Assembly (NCBI GenBank): GCA_035502185.1
Contig: DATJUT010000015.1
Location: 93,316-157,315 of the forward strand
Direction: 5' to 3'
DNA length: 64,000 nucleotides
Source: Gemmatimonadales bacterium
Lineage (GTDB): Bacteria; Gemmatimonadota; Gemmatimonadetes; Gemmatimonadales; JACORV01
Below are positions 52,604 through 61,056 of this stretch, one piece after another; the stretch's first letter is position 1, and each line of letters begins with the position of its first letter. Both the position numbers and the translations under genes were made by a program. Under the pieces are notes generated by a model. That model made no database searches. It was not told the origin of the DNA and saw nothing but the letters and a program-made list of their open reading frames with translations.

Positions 52604-52916
52604 GTCTCCTCGGAACCTGAACATGCGTATGTTGGCCTTGAACAATAACGTAGACGCATCAACTTGCCAGTTGCCGGCGCCGGAGGTGCAAGGAACAGGC
52701 CAGCCGCCGGGCGCCAACTTGGCAGGAGTCCTGGTCGCCAGTACGGTGGCGGAGGCCTACGTTTCGCCGCGGCGGTCACGCACAACCATTTGGAGACTCC
52801 GGAGCCACTAACCCACGGACCATGAGACGCCGTCAGCGCCGATCCGGGCCGTCCCGCTGAACACGGACGCCGCACCCGACCTCCGGGAGGAGGCGGACCG
52901 GGAACTCGCCGAGCGG
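52604..52916. other. 313-bp region between grpE and the ECF sigma gene
   Basis: Divergent control region. An AT-richer patch (AACAATAACGTAGACGCATCAAC, about 52640-52663) probably includes the grpE promoter. TTGCCAGTTGCCGGCGCC and GGGCGCCAACTTGGCAG (around 52663 and 52708) are imperfect inverted repeats. ATG 52822 opens a 12-codon frame rich in Arg (MRRRQRRSGPSR) whose TGA overlaps a CTG in frame with the sigma gene; see findings. Confidence 0.5.
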
Positions 52917-53426
52917 GTGCTCGCCGGCGACGAGGCGGCGTTCCGCAAGCTCTACCGGCGGCACACGCCGCGCCTGCTGCAGCTCGTGTTCAGGATGCTG
53001 GCGGGCGACGAGGCCGAGGCGGAGGACGTCGTGCAGGACACCTGGATCACCGCCGTGGAGAAGCTGGGCGGCTTCCGCTGGGAGGCGGAGCTGGGGACGT
53101 GGCTCCACGCGATCGGCGTCAACGCGGCCCGGAGCGCGCTGCGCCGGCGAGGCCGGCGGCGCGAGGTCGAGTGGCCGGAGGAGGGCGAGCCGGCCGCGGC
53201 GGCGCCGCCCGCGCGGCTCGAGCCCGTGGACCTCGAGCGGGCCATCGCGTCGCTCCCCGCAGGCTATCGCACGGTCTTCGTGCTGCACGACGTCGAGGAC
53301 CTGACCCACGACCAGATCGCCGAACGGCTCGGCGTCACGCCGGGCACCACCAAGTCACAGCTGTTCCGGGCCCGGCGCGCCGTGCGCGCCCTGCTGGCCC
53401 GGGATGCCGAGAGGCGGGCGACGTGA
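52917..53426 (+). CDS. ECF RNA polymerase sigma factor
   Basis: At least 169 aa. Region 2 is AFRKLYRRHTPRLLQLVFRM with EAEDVVQDTWITAVEKLGGFR; region 4 is ASLPAGYRTVFVLHDVEDLTHDQIAERLGVTPGTTKSQLFRARRAVR, the usual sigma-70 type ECF helix-turn-helix. GTG 52917 is the first canonical start, but the frame is open and protein-like upstream (DLREEADRELAERV) to a CTG at 52857, so the true start may be non-canonical. The stop overlaps the next start (GTGA), a membrane protein that may be its anti-sigma factor. Confidence 0.9.
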   Translation: MLAGDEAAFRKLYRRHTPRLLQLVFRMLAGDEAEAEDVVQDTWITAVEKLGGFRWEAELGTWLHAIGVNAARSALRRRGRRREVEWPEEGEPAAAAPPARLEPVDLERAIASLPAGYRTVFVLHDVEDLTHDQIAERLGVTPGTTKSQLFRARRAVRALLARDAERRAT

Positions 53427-53986
53427 ACGACTCCGACGAGCTGACCCCGGTCGAGCGGCGCGCACTGGAGGCGCTGCCCAGGGAGCGCGAAGCGCGGCCG
53501 GTGCTGGAGGAACGCGTCGTGGCCGCGTTGCAGCAGCGCGGCCTGCTCCCGATCCCGCTTGCGGTGCGCACCGGTCGGCGCCACGTCGTGCCCTGGCTGG
53601 TGGGCGCGGTCGCGGCGGCGCTCGCGCTGTTCGCCGGCGGATTCGCCGCCGGCCAGTACCTGGGCGCCAGGAGCGGCGCGGCCGCCGCGATCTCGGGCGT
53701 GCAGGCGTCGCGCGGCTCGGCCACGGAGGTCGCGGCCCACGTGGAGCGGGCGGGCGCCCTGTACGTGGCGGCGCTCGCCGCCCTGAACCAGATGAACGAT
53801 TCGGCCGACGCGCCGACCCGGGCCCGGGCGCGGCAGGTCGCGCTCTCAGCCCTCGGCGCGGCGGCCACCGAAGTGGCACACCTCGCACCCAACGATCCGC
53901 TCGCGGCGGCGGTGCTGCGGGGCATGACGGAGCGGGAACAGGAGCAGCGGCCGGCGCCGTCCACCCGGTCCGTAGTGTGGTTCTGA
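53423..53986 (+). CDS. Single-span membrane protein, possible anti-sigma factor
   Basis: 187 aa with a cytoplasmic head of about 50 residues (MNDSDELTPVERRALEALPR), one span (VVPWLVGAVAAALALFAGGFAAGQYL) and a periplasmic tail with helical Ala-rich sequence. Position directly behind an ECF sigma gene with a 4-bp overlap, and the topology, suit an anti-sigma factor, but no zinc-binding HxxxCxxC motif is present. It could instead be a DUF-type partner. GTG 53423. Confidence 0.75.
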   Translation: MNDSDELTPVERRALEALPREREARPVLEERVVAALQQRGLLPIPLAVRTGRRHVVPWLVGAVAAALALFAGGFAAGQYLGARSGAAAAISGVQASRGSATEVAAHVERAGALYVAALAALNQMNDSADAPTRARARQVALSALGAAATEVAHLAPNDPLAAAVLRGMTEREQEQRPAPSTRSVVWF

Positions 53987-54003
53987 CCCAGGGAGGACGG
54001 AGC

Positions 54004-55095
54004 ATGGTTCGTCACATCGTCGTGCTGGGCGCGCTGGTCGCCAGCGCGGGTCCGCTCGCGGCCCAGGTGGATTCCGGGACCGGCCGCGGGCAGGGCCGCG
54101 GTGCCGGCCGCAGCTACAGCTACAGCATCACGTCGCGCGAGGGCTGGCTCGGCATCGGCGTGGCGTGCAGCCGCTGCAGCCTCACGGCCTCGGACGACGG
54201 CGAGGCACGCCAGTGGACGTTCTCGGAGCCGCCGACCGTCTTCACCGTGGACCGGGACGGCCCGGCCGACCGGGTGGGCCTGAGGACCGGCGACACGCTC
54301 GTGGCGATCGACGGCGTGCCGCTGACCTCGGCGCGCGGGGGGGCCGCCTTCGCGAACATCCGTCCCGGGCAGGCAGTGCGCCTGACCTACCGGCGCGACG
54401 GCGCCGAGCACCTGGTGCGCCTCGTGGCGCAGTCGCATCCGGTCAGCTCGCAGCTCGACGCGGCCATGCGGGCCATGCGGCGCGCGCAGGAAACGCAACA
54501 GCACACCCTCGAGTCTTCGCGCGAGCAGCTGGAGCGCTCGCGCACCCTGCTGGAAGAGGCGCGCGAGCGGATGGAGCAGCAGCTCGAGCAGGCGCAGAGC
54601 GAGCGGGATTCGACCACCGTCGAGCAGCTCAACCGGCTGCGGCGCGTGCTCGAGGAGCAGCAGCGCGTGCTGGCCAGGACGCTGGCCGAGCGCTCGACGC
54701 TGGAGGGACGCGAGTGGTCCGAGCTGGCGCCCGTCGCGGCGGCACCCGCGACGCCGGCGCCGCCGGCCGTGCCCGCTCAGCCCGCGATGCCGGCGGAGCC
54801 CGCGGAGCCGGCCCCCGCGGCCCCGATGGCCGTCATCCCCGCGGCGCCCGCGACTCCGGCCCTGCCGCCGATGTCCTACCGCGAGCACCGCGGTTTCGGG
54901 CCGCTGCGCTACACCGGCCGCCTCGGCGACGTGGTGATCGAGGCGCGCGGGCCGGGAGGCGTCACGTCCACCGAGGTGTCGGACAGCGAGGTCGTCATCA
55001 CGTCGGGCGACATGAGCGTGCGCCTCGCCCTAAGGCCGCGGGCGACGCCGAAGCCGGCGCGGCCGCCAGCTGCCGCGCCTGTCCCACACCCTTGA
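54004..55095 (+). CDS. Secreted PDZ-domain protein with coiled coil
   Basis: 363 aa with a signal peptide cleaved near PLAAQ. A PDZ domain (about 45-140: GWLGIGVACSRC, FTVDRDGPADRVGLRTGDTLVAIDGVPL, NIRPGQAVRLTYRRDG) is followed by a coiled coil of about 95 residues (SSREQLERSRTLLEEARERM, TVEQLNRLRRVLEEQQRVLA), a Pro/Ala-rich linker and a C-terminal strand-rich patch. No protease domain is present. Third gene after the sigma factor, so it may be an envelope-stress target or sensor. GGGAGGACGGAGC precedes ATG 54004. Confidence 0.88.
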   Translation: MVRHIVVLGALVASAGPLAAQVDSGTGRGQGRGAGRSYSYSITSREGWLGIGVACSRCSLTASDDGEARQWTFSEPPTVFTVDRDGPADRVGLRTGDTLVAIDGVPLTSARGGAAFANIRPGQAVRLTYRRDGAEHLVRLVAQSHPVSSQLDAAMRAMRRAQETQQHTLESSREQLERSRTLLEEARERMEQQLEQAQSERDSTTVEQLNRLRRVLEEQQRVLARTLAERSTLEGREWSELAPVAAAPATPAPPAVPAQPAMPAEPAEPAPAAPMAVIPAAPATPALPPMSYREHRGFGPLRYTGRLGDVVIEARGPGGVTSTEVSDSEVVITSGDMSVRLALRPRATPKPARPPAAAPVPHP

Positions 55096-55101
55096 GGTTC
55101 C

Positions 55102-55344
55102 CTGAGCGCCTCGACGCTCCGCGACTCGTCCCACCGGGCGAGGCTCCTCACCCCGCGACTCGCGGTCGCACTTCTCTACGTCTTCAGCCACTGGTTCGGC
55201 GGCCAGAGGACGCTCTGGCCCGTGGTGGGCATCGTCGTGGCTCTCGCGATCGATCTGTCCCCGGTCCGCGAGCACCGTAGGTTCCGGGGCCGGCGGTCGA
55301 GGGGCTCCGAGGTGCGGCGCGTCGCCGTCACCTTGTCCGGCTAG
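55102..55344 (+). CDS. Possible small two-span membrane protein with a CTG start
   Basis: An open frame of 80 codons ends at TAG 55342-55344 and encodes a basic head, two hydrophobic segments (LAVALLYVFSHWFGG and LWPVVGIVVALAIDL) and a basic tail. There is no ATG, GTG or TTG upstream of the first segment; CTG 55102 is the only candidate. The membrane-like amino-acid pattern argues for a real or formerly real gene, and the missing start argues against it. It fills an otherwise empty 245-bp gap. Confidence 0.3.
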   Translation: MSASTLRDSSHRARLLTPRLAVALLYVFSHWFGGQRTLWPVVGIVVALAIDLSPVREHRRFRGRRSRGSEVRRVAVTLSG

Positions 55345-56714
55345 GCCGGTCCGCCGAGCGGCGCCAGGCGCGCCGTGAAATGCGGCAGCACCGGGGCCCG
55401 GGAGACGATCCTGAGGCCCCGGATCGCGTCGCGTTCCTGCAGGATCCGGGTGCACACCGCGACGACGTGATCGAGGTGCGCGTCGGTGTAGACCCGCCTC
55501 GGCACCGCCAGGCGCACCAGCTCCAGCTCCGGCCAGGTCCACGCTCCGGTGGCCTCGTCGAGCTTGCCCAGCATCAGCCCGCCGATCTCGACGCCGCGCA
55601 CGCCGCCCTCCAGGTACAGCGCGCAGGTCAGCGCCTGGGCGGGAAACTGGTGCTGGGGGATGTGCGGCAGGAATCGGCGCGCGTCGAGGTACACGCCGTG
55701 GCCCCCGACCGGCAGCACGATCGGGACGCCCGCGGCGCGGAGCGCCTCGCCGAACCGGCGCACCTGCCCGACCCGGTGCTCGAGGTATCGCTCGTCCAGC
55801 ACCTCCCCGAGTCCGATGGCGATGGCCTCCAGATCGCGGCCCGCCAGCCCGCCGTAGGTCGTGAAGCCCTCGATCAGGATGAGCATGTTCGACAGGCGGG
55901 TCGACAGCTCGTCGTCGTTGGTGGCGATGAAGCCGCCGATGTTGACCAGGCCGTCCTTCTTGGCCGACATCGTGCAGCCGTCCCCCAGCGCGAAGAACGC
56001 GCGCGCGATCTCCTCGATCGACTTGCCGGCGCACTCGGGATCGCGCTGCTTGCAGAAGTAGGCGTTCTCGGCGAACCGGCAGGCGTCGAAGAACAGCGGG
56101 ATCCGGTGCCGGCGGCACCAAACGCTGGTCTGACGGGCATTGCCGAGCGACACCGGCTGCCCGCCCCCCGAGTTGTTCGTGATGGTGAGCATCACCAGGG
56201 GGACCCGGGCCTTCCCCACTTCCGCGAGCAGCCGGTCGAGCTTCGCCACGTCCATGTTGCCCTTGAACGGGTGCTCGGCCGTGACGTCGTAGGCCGCGTC
56301 GATCACGCAGTCCACGGGCACGCCCAGGTTGTGCTCGACGTTGGCGCGAGTGGTGTCGAAGTGGATGTTGTTCGGCACGCGGTCGCCCGGCTTGACCGCG
56401 GTCGTGAACAGCAGGTTCTCCGCCACCCGCCCCTGGTGCGTCGGAATGACGTGCCGGTAGCCGGTGATGCGCCGGACGACCTCCTCGAGATGGAAGTAGT
56501 TGCGGCTCCCCGCGTACGACTCGTCGCCCAGCATGATGCCGGCCCACTGCCGGTCGCTCATCGCCGAGGTGCCCGAGTCGGTCAGCAGATCGATGGTGAT
56601 CAGGGAGGCGGGGACGTTGAAGAGGTTGTAGCCGGCGGCGGCCAGGGCCTGGTCCCGCTCCGTGCGGGTCGTGAAGGCGATGGGCTCGACGACCTTGATC
56701 TTGAACGGTTCCAT
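55341..56714 (-). CDS. tnaA: Tryptophanase (beta-eliminating PLP lyase)
   Basis: 457-aa PLP enzyme splitting tryptophan into indole, pyruvate and ammonia. PLP lysine is Lys253 in CTMSAKKDGLVNIGG; FDACRFAENAYF holds the ring-stacking Asp and Arg. Much of the sequence looks like tyrosine phenol-lyase (SYGGLAGRDLEA-like GGLAGRDLEAIAIGL, EHRVGQVR, PRRVYTDAH), but the two residues deciding substrate choice are Val375 and Ile377 (VRGVEIGG), the tryptophanase type, against Met and Arg in tyrosine phenol-lyase. It starts three bases after the alpha/beta hydrolase gene. Confidence 0.88.
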   Translation of the reverse strand: MEPFKIKVVEPIAFTTRTERDQALAAAGYNLFNVPASLITIDLLTDSGTSAMSDRQWAGIMLGDESYAGSRNYFHLEEVVRRITGYRHVIPTHQGRVAENLLFTTAVKPGDRVPNNIHFDTTRANVEHNLGVPVDCVIDAAYDVTAEHPFKGNMDVAKLDRLLAEVGKARVPLVMLTITNNSGGGQPVSLGNARQTSVWCRRHRIPLFFDACRFAENAYFCKQRDPECAGKSIEEIARAFFALGDGCTMSAKKDGLVNIGGFIATNDDELSTRLSNMLILIEGFTTYGGLAGRDLEAIAIGLGEVLDERYLEHRVGQVRRFGEALRAAGVPIVLPVGGHGVYLDARRFLPHIPQHQFPAQALTCALYLEGGVRGVEIGGLMLGKLDEATGAWTWPELELVRLAVPRRVYTDAHLDHVVAVCTRILQERDAIRGLRIVSRAPVLPHFTARLAPLGGPA

Positions 56715-56717
56715 GGC

Positions 56718-57590
56718 TCAGGCGGCGGGCCCGGAGGGTGGCGCCGCTCCGCTCAATACGCGATCGAGCCACGGCTCGACGTCACGGAACACCCGTGCGC
56801 GATGCGGCTCGTTGAAGATCTCGTGGTAGAAGCCCTCGTACGTCCTCACCGTCAGGTCGCCGCCGAGCGAGCGGGCGAAGGCCTCGCTCGCGGCGCGCGA
56901 GACGATCCGGTCGTCCCCGGCGAGGAGCAGCAGCAGCGGCACGCCGATGTGACGCCCCTCGGCCAGCACGGCGGCCTGCGCCGCCTGGATCTCGCGATAC
57001 GCCCGGGGCGTCATCACCCGGTGGTAGAGGGGATCGCTCTTGGCGGCCTGGCCAACCGCGGGGTCGGTCGAGAGGTACGCGAGGTCCAGCCCGGTCGCGA
57101 CCGGCAGCGCGGGAAGCACCTCGACCAGCGCGCGCGCCATCGCCCGCTTCCAGCGCGGCACGCTCATCGCGACCGCCAGGAACGGGCACGAGACGATCGC
57201 GCCGGCCAGGCCCTCCGGCTCCGTCTCCAGGTAGCGGAGCGCGACGGTGCCCCCGAAGGAGTGGCCGAGCAGCAGCTGCGGCCCGCCCTGCTCGAGCGCC
57301 GCGAGCCGGCGCAGGGCGGCCACGTCGGAGAGGAACTGCGCGAAGCGCGACACGTGCCCGCGCTTGCCGGGCGAGCGCCCGTGCCCGCGCTGGTCCAGCG
57401 CGTACACGCTGAGCCCCCGCTCGGCGAACCAGGCGGCCACCTCCGAGTAGCGCCCGCTGTGGTCCCCGAAACCGTGCAGCAGGATGAGCGCGCCGCGCGC
57501 GCGGCCCCCGCCCGCGGCCGTGGCCCGCCGGAGCGCCAGCCTGGCTCCGTCGGCGGCAGTCCAGAACTCGACGTCGCCGGAGAACGCCGT
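56718..57590 (-). CDS. Alpha/beta hydrolase (monoacylglycerol lipase-like) with ACG start
   Basis: 290 aa if begun at ACG 57590. Serine-hydrolase motifs: oxyanion loop LILLHGFGDHSGRYSEVAAW (near 49-68), nucleophile Ser in LLLGHSFGGTVALRYL, Asp in LLLAGDDRIVS and His in FYHEIFNEPH. This fits monoacylglycerol lipase/lysophospholipase proteins. The first canonical start (GTG 57440) would delete the oxyanion loop. Upstream in frame there is no ATG, GTG or TTG, yet AGGAGG lies eight bases before an ACG located one base after the cinA stop, so ACG, or a mutated ATG, is the probable start. Confidence 0.82.
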   Translation of the reverse strand, partial: TAFSGDVEFWTAADGARLALRRATAAGGGRARGALILLHGFGDHSGRYSEVAAWFAERGLSVYALDQRGHGRSPGKRGHVSRFAQFLSDVAALRRLAALEQGGPQLLLGHSFGGTVALRYLETEPEGLAGAIVSCPFLAVAMSVPRWKRAMARALVEVLPALPVATGLDLAYLSTDPAVGQAAKSDPLYHRVMTPRAYREIQAAQAAVLAEGRHIGVPLLLLLAGDDRIVSRAASEAFARSLGGDLTVRTYEGFYHEIFNEPHRARVFRDVEPWLDRVLSGAAPPSGPAA

Positions 57591-57591
57591 A

Positions 57592-58941
57592 CTAGTCCCC
57601 TCCTCGCATCGCCCGCCGCAGCGCCTCCAGCGCCGCCTGCGCGGCGCGCCGCCGCACCACCTCCCGCTCGCCGGGGAACGCGTAGGAGAACGCCCGCACC
57701 CGCCCGCCCACCAGCACGCCGATCCAGGTGCTGCCCACGGGCTTGAGGGCCGTGCCGCCGTCGGGGCCGGCGATGCCCGTCACCGACGCGGCGGCGTCGG
57801 CGCCGAAGGCCCTCGCGATCCCGATCGCCATCTCCCGCGCGACCGCCTCGCTCACCGCACCGTGCGCCGCGAGGCTGTCGGCCGATACCCCCAGCAGACC
57901 GAGCTTCACCTCGTTGTCGTAGGCCACGACGCCACCCAGGAACGCGCGCGAGCTGCCGGGAATCGCGGTCAGGCGTGCGCCCAGCAGGCCGCCGGTGCAG
58001 GACTCAGCCACCGCCAGCCGCGCCTGCCGGCGCTCCAGCTCCGCCAGCACCAGCGCTGCCAGATCGTCGTCGCCTTCGCCGTAGCAGTAGGTCCCCAGCA
58101 GCGCCCGCAGCGGCCCGGCGGCCGCGGCCAGGGCGGCGCGCGCCGCCTCCGCCCCGAGCCCCCAGGCGGTGAGCCGGAGATCGGTGCCCTCGGGGCTCGG
58201 CAGCCAGGCCAGGGTCAGGTGCTCGCCCAGGATCCGCGTCGGATCGCCGACGCGGTCGGCGAGCGCCGACTCGGAGATGCCGGTGGTGCGCAGGGTGAGC
58301 GACAGGATGACTTCGCCGCCTCCGGAGGCCGGAGCTCCGGTTCCTCCCGCTGCCGGTGCCTCCGCGCGTCCGTGCGCCGCCGCCTCCGTGCCGGCCCGCG
58401 GCGCCGCCGCGGTGCGCGCCCGCCGCTCCAGCAGCAGCGGGATGACTTCCTGCGCGAGGAGGCCCTGCATCTCCGTGGGCACTCCCGGCAGCAGGATCGC
58501 CAGGCGGCCACGGCCGTCCTCGAGCACCAGGCCGGGCGCGGTGCCCCAGCGGTTCGGCAGCACCCTGGCGCCGTGCGGTACGTCGGCCTGGCGGCGGTTG
58601 GCCTCCGGCATCGGCCCACGGCCGAGCCGGGCGAAGCGCTCCTCCAGGGCCGCCACGAGGGCGGGATCGCGGACCAGCGCGAGGCCGAACAGCGCCGCCA
58701 CCGCATCCCGGGTGACGTCGTCGCGCGTCGGACCCAGGCCGCCGGTGACGATGACCGTGCCGGTGCGCTCCAGGGCCGCCGCGGTGGCCTCGCGGATGGC
58801 CTCGGCGTCGTCGCCGACCGTGACGCGGCGCGCCAGCCGGATCCCCGCGGCGGCGAGCGCGCGGCCGGCGAACGCCGCGTTGGTATCGACCGTGAAACCG
58901 AGCAGCAGCTCGGTGCCGACGGTCAGGAGCTCGCAGTCCAC
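57592..58941 (-). CDS. cinA: CinA family protein (NMN deamidase/nucleotide-binding domain)
   Basis: 449-aa two-domain protein. The N-terminal MoaB/CinA domain has ELLLGFTVDTNAAFAGRALA and VTGGLGPTRDDVTRDAVAAL; the C-terminal PncC domain has LAVAESCTGGLLGARLTAIPGSS, AFLGGVVAYDNEVK and ITGIAGPDGG. Such proteins deamidate NMN and hydrolyse ADP-ribose; the name reflects competence or damage induction in some bacteria. An Ala/Gly-rich insert (about 190-220) separates the domains. GTG 58941 sits three bases after pgsA. Confidence 0.95.
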   Translation of the reverse strand: MDCELLTVGTELLLGFTVDTNAAFAGRALAAAGIRLARRVTVGDDAEAIREATAAALERTGTVIVTGGLGPTRDDVTRDAVAALFGLALVRDPALVAALEERFARLGRGPMPEANRRQADVPHGARVLPNRWGTAPGLVLEDGRGRLAILLPGVPTEMQGLLAQEVIPLLLERRARTAAAPRAGTEAAAHGRAEAPAAGGTGAPASGGGEVILSLTLRTTGISESALADRVGDPTRILGEHLTLAWLPSPEGTDLRLTAWGLGAEAARAALAAAAGPLRALLGTYCYGEGDDDLAALVLAELERRQARLAVAESCTGGLLGARLTAIPGSSRAFLGGVVAYDNEVKLGLLGVSADSLAAHGAVSEAVAREMAIGIARAFGADAAASVTGIAGPDGGTALKPVGSTWIGVLVGGRVRAFSYAFPGEREVVRRRAAQAALEALRRAMRGGD

Positions 58942-58944
58942 GGA

Positions 58945-59580
58945 CTACCGCGCCGAGGCGCGGAACAGCGCGCGGTACTTGACCAGGTAGACGACGAACG
59001 AATACACCGTGAGGACGACCGCGAGACCGAGCGTCACGGCGACGAAGGCGCCGTGGAACTCGTCCCACGCGTTGCGCATGCGGCCGGTGAGACCGGTCCG
59101 GACCAGGTAGTCCTTCCAGGCGAACCAGGCGATGGTGGCGCCGATGAAGACGTACTGGAGGATGGCCTTGAGCTTCCCCTCCCGGCCGGCGGGGATCACC
59201 ACGCCGCGCTTGTTGGCCTCGTAGCGCATCAGCGTCATCAGCAGCTCACGGCCCACCAGGATCACGGCCACCCACAGGGGCAGGCTGCCCCACCAGGGGA
59301 TGCCGTACAGCACGGTCGGGTGGCGGGTGATCCAGTAGATCGGCACCAGGGTGGCGATCAGGAGCGCCTTGTCGGCGGCGGGGTCGAGCAGCATGCCGAG
59401 GTCGGTGACCTGCTGGCTGCGGCGCGCCAGGTAGCCGTCGACCACGTCGCTCACGGCGGCGGCGACGAAGATGATGAACGCGATGACCTTGGGCCAGTAC
59501 CCTTCGATGAACGGCAGGAGCGCGATGACGGGCGCCAGTCCGATGCGCGCCAGCGTCAGCAGGTTCGGCAGGTTCCACAT
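58945..59580 (-). CDS. pgsA: CDP-diacylglycerol-glycerol-3-phosphate 3-phosphatidyltransferase
   Basis: 211-aa integral membrane enzyme making phosphatidylglycerol phosphate. The CDP-alcohol phosphotransferase signature is complete: SDVVDGYLARRSQQVTDLGMLLDPAADK (Asp ligands in D-x2-DG-x2-AR and G-x3-D-x3-D). Several spans are visible (VIALLPFIEGYWPKVIAFII, LWVAVILVGRELLM, AFVAVTLGLAVVLTVYSFVV). ATG 59580 gives the typical MWNLPNLLTLARI start. It lies between mglA and cinA, with gaps under ten bases. Confidence 0.95.
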   Translation of the reverse strand: MWNLPNLLTLARIGLAPVIALLPFIEGYWPKVIAFIIFVAAAVSDVVDGYLARRSQQVTDLGMLLDPAADKALLIATLVPIYWITRHPTVLYGIPWWGSLPLWVAVILVGRELLMTLMRYEANKRGVVIPAGREGKLKAILQYVFIGATIAWFAWKDYLVRTGLTGRMRNAWDEFHGAFVAVTLGLAVVLTVYSFVVYLVKYRALFRASAR

Positions 59581-59587
59581 GCCGGGA

Positions 59588-60265
<678 letters not shown>

Positions 60266-60283
60266 GGCGCGAGCCCTCTGTGG

Positions 60284-60775
60284 TCAGTCCCCGAACAGCT
60301 TGTCGATCTCATCTTCCGCCTCTTTGGTGCCGAAACCCTCGACCCGCGCGCTCTGCGTGCCGGACCGGTTGAACATGTCCTCGAACACCTTGGTGAGGAT
60401 CTCGACCGTTCCCTTGACCTTGAGGCGCACCAGCCCGAGGGTGGTGCGGCTGTCGAACAGCGCCACCAGGATCACCCGGCGCGCGACGTCGGCGAGGTAC
60501 ATCGACTCCTTCTCGCCCTGGTGGAACAGCGAGGAGAACTCGTGCTCGCCGATCATCTTGGCGAGCTGGTCGTTGGCGCTGAAGTCGGCGGCCGTCAGCG
60601 AGGCGAAGGCCTGCGGGTCGAACTGGGGCGGCTCCCCCACGTTCGCCACCACCTGGCCGTTCCGGTCGACCAGGATGAGGCTCTTCACGTTGGTCTCCCG
60701 CAACAGGCCATTCATGTGCTCGGTGATGGCCTTGTAGTCCTCTTCGCGGAACGACCAGCTCGACGCACCAGGCAT
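60284..60775 (-). CDS. mglB: Roadblock/LC7 domain protein, MglB-like GTPase-activating partner
   Basis: 163-aa Roadblock/LC7 fold protein. The domain core is LLRETNVKSLILVDRNGQVVANVG, FASLTAADFSANDQLAKMIG, ESMYLADVARRVILVALFD and LVRLKVKGTVEILTKVFEDM. MglB dimers activate MglA GTP hydrolysis and define the lagging pole. A charged C-terminal tail (EGFGTKEAEDEIDKLFGD) may mediate binding. ATG 60775 has GGAGCACGG upstream. Order mglB-mglA matches Myxococcus and Thermus. Confidence 0.94.
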   Translation of the reverse strand: MPGASSWSFREEDYKAITEHMNGLLRETNVKSLILVDRNGQVVANVGEPPQFDPQAFASLTAADFSANDQLAKMIGEHEFSSLFHQGEKESMYLADVARRVILVALFDSRTTLGLVRLKVKGTVEILTKVFEDMFNRSGTQSARVEGFGTKEAEDEIDKLFGD

Positions 60776-60786
60776 CCGTGCTCCGC

Positions 60787-61056
60787 TCAGGAGAGTTGCG
60801 CTTCCATCCGGCGTACGATGCTCTCGGCCCGGCGCCGGAGGGCGGGATGGACCTCCCAGGCGAGGTAGTCGCGCAGCACCTGCACCGCCTCCACGCCCGG
60901 GTGCCCGCTCAAATACCCCAACGCCGCCAGACGGCGCAAGGGGCGGGCGCTGAACAGCGCGCTCCGCCACCTCCCCATGGAGCGCTGCGCCAGCACCGCG
61001 CCGGCCAGGAATCCCGCCGTCGCCGCAGCCGCGAAGTACAGTCCCCGGTGTCTCAC
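60787..61056 (-). CDS. Small membrane-anchored protein, unknown function
   Basis: 89 aa from GTG 61056, overlapping the recR stop (GTGA). One N-terminal hydrophobic segment (GLYFAAAATAGFLAGAVLA) is followed by a basic helical tail (FSARPLRRLAALGYLSGHPG, VLRDYLAWEVHPALRRRAES). I do not recognise a family. Placement between recR and mglB in a tight run suggests a conserved small gene of this phylum. Confidence 0.7.
   Translation of the reverse strand: MRHRGLYFAAAATAGFLAGAVLAQRSMGRWRSALFSARPLRRLAALGYLSGHPGVEAVQVLRDYLAWEVHPALRRRAESIVRRMEAQLS

Noticed and set aside
52604-52916. CIRCE (HrcA) operator upstream of grpE
   Set aside because: No TTAGCACTC-N9-GAGTGCTAA-like inverted repeat is present.
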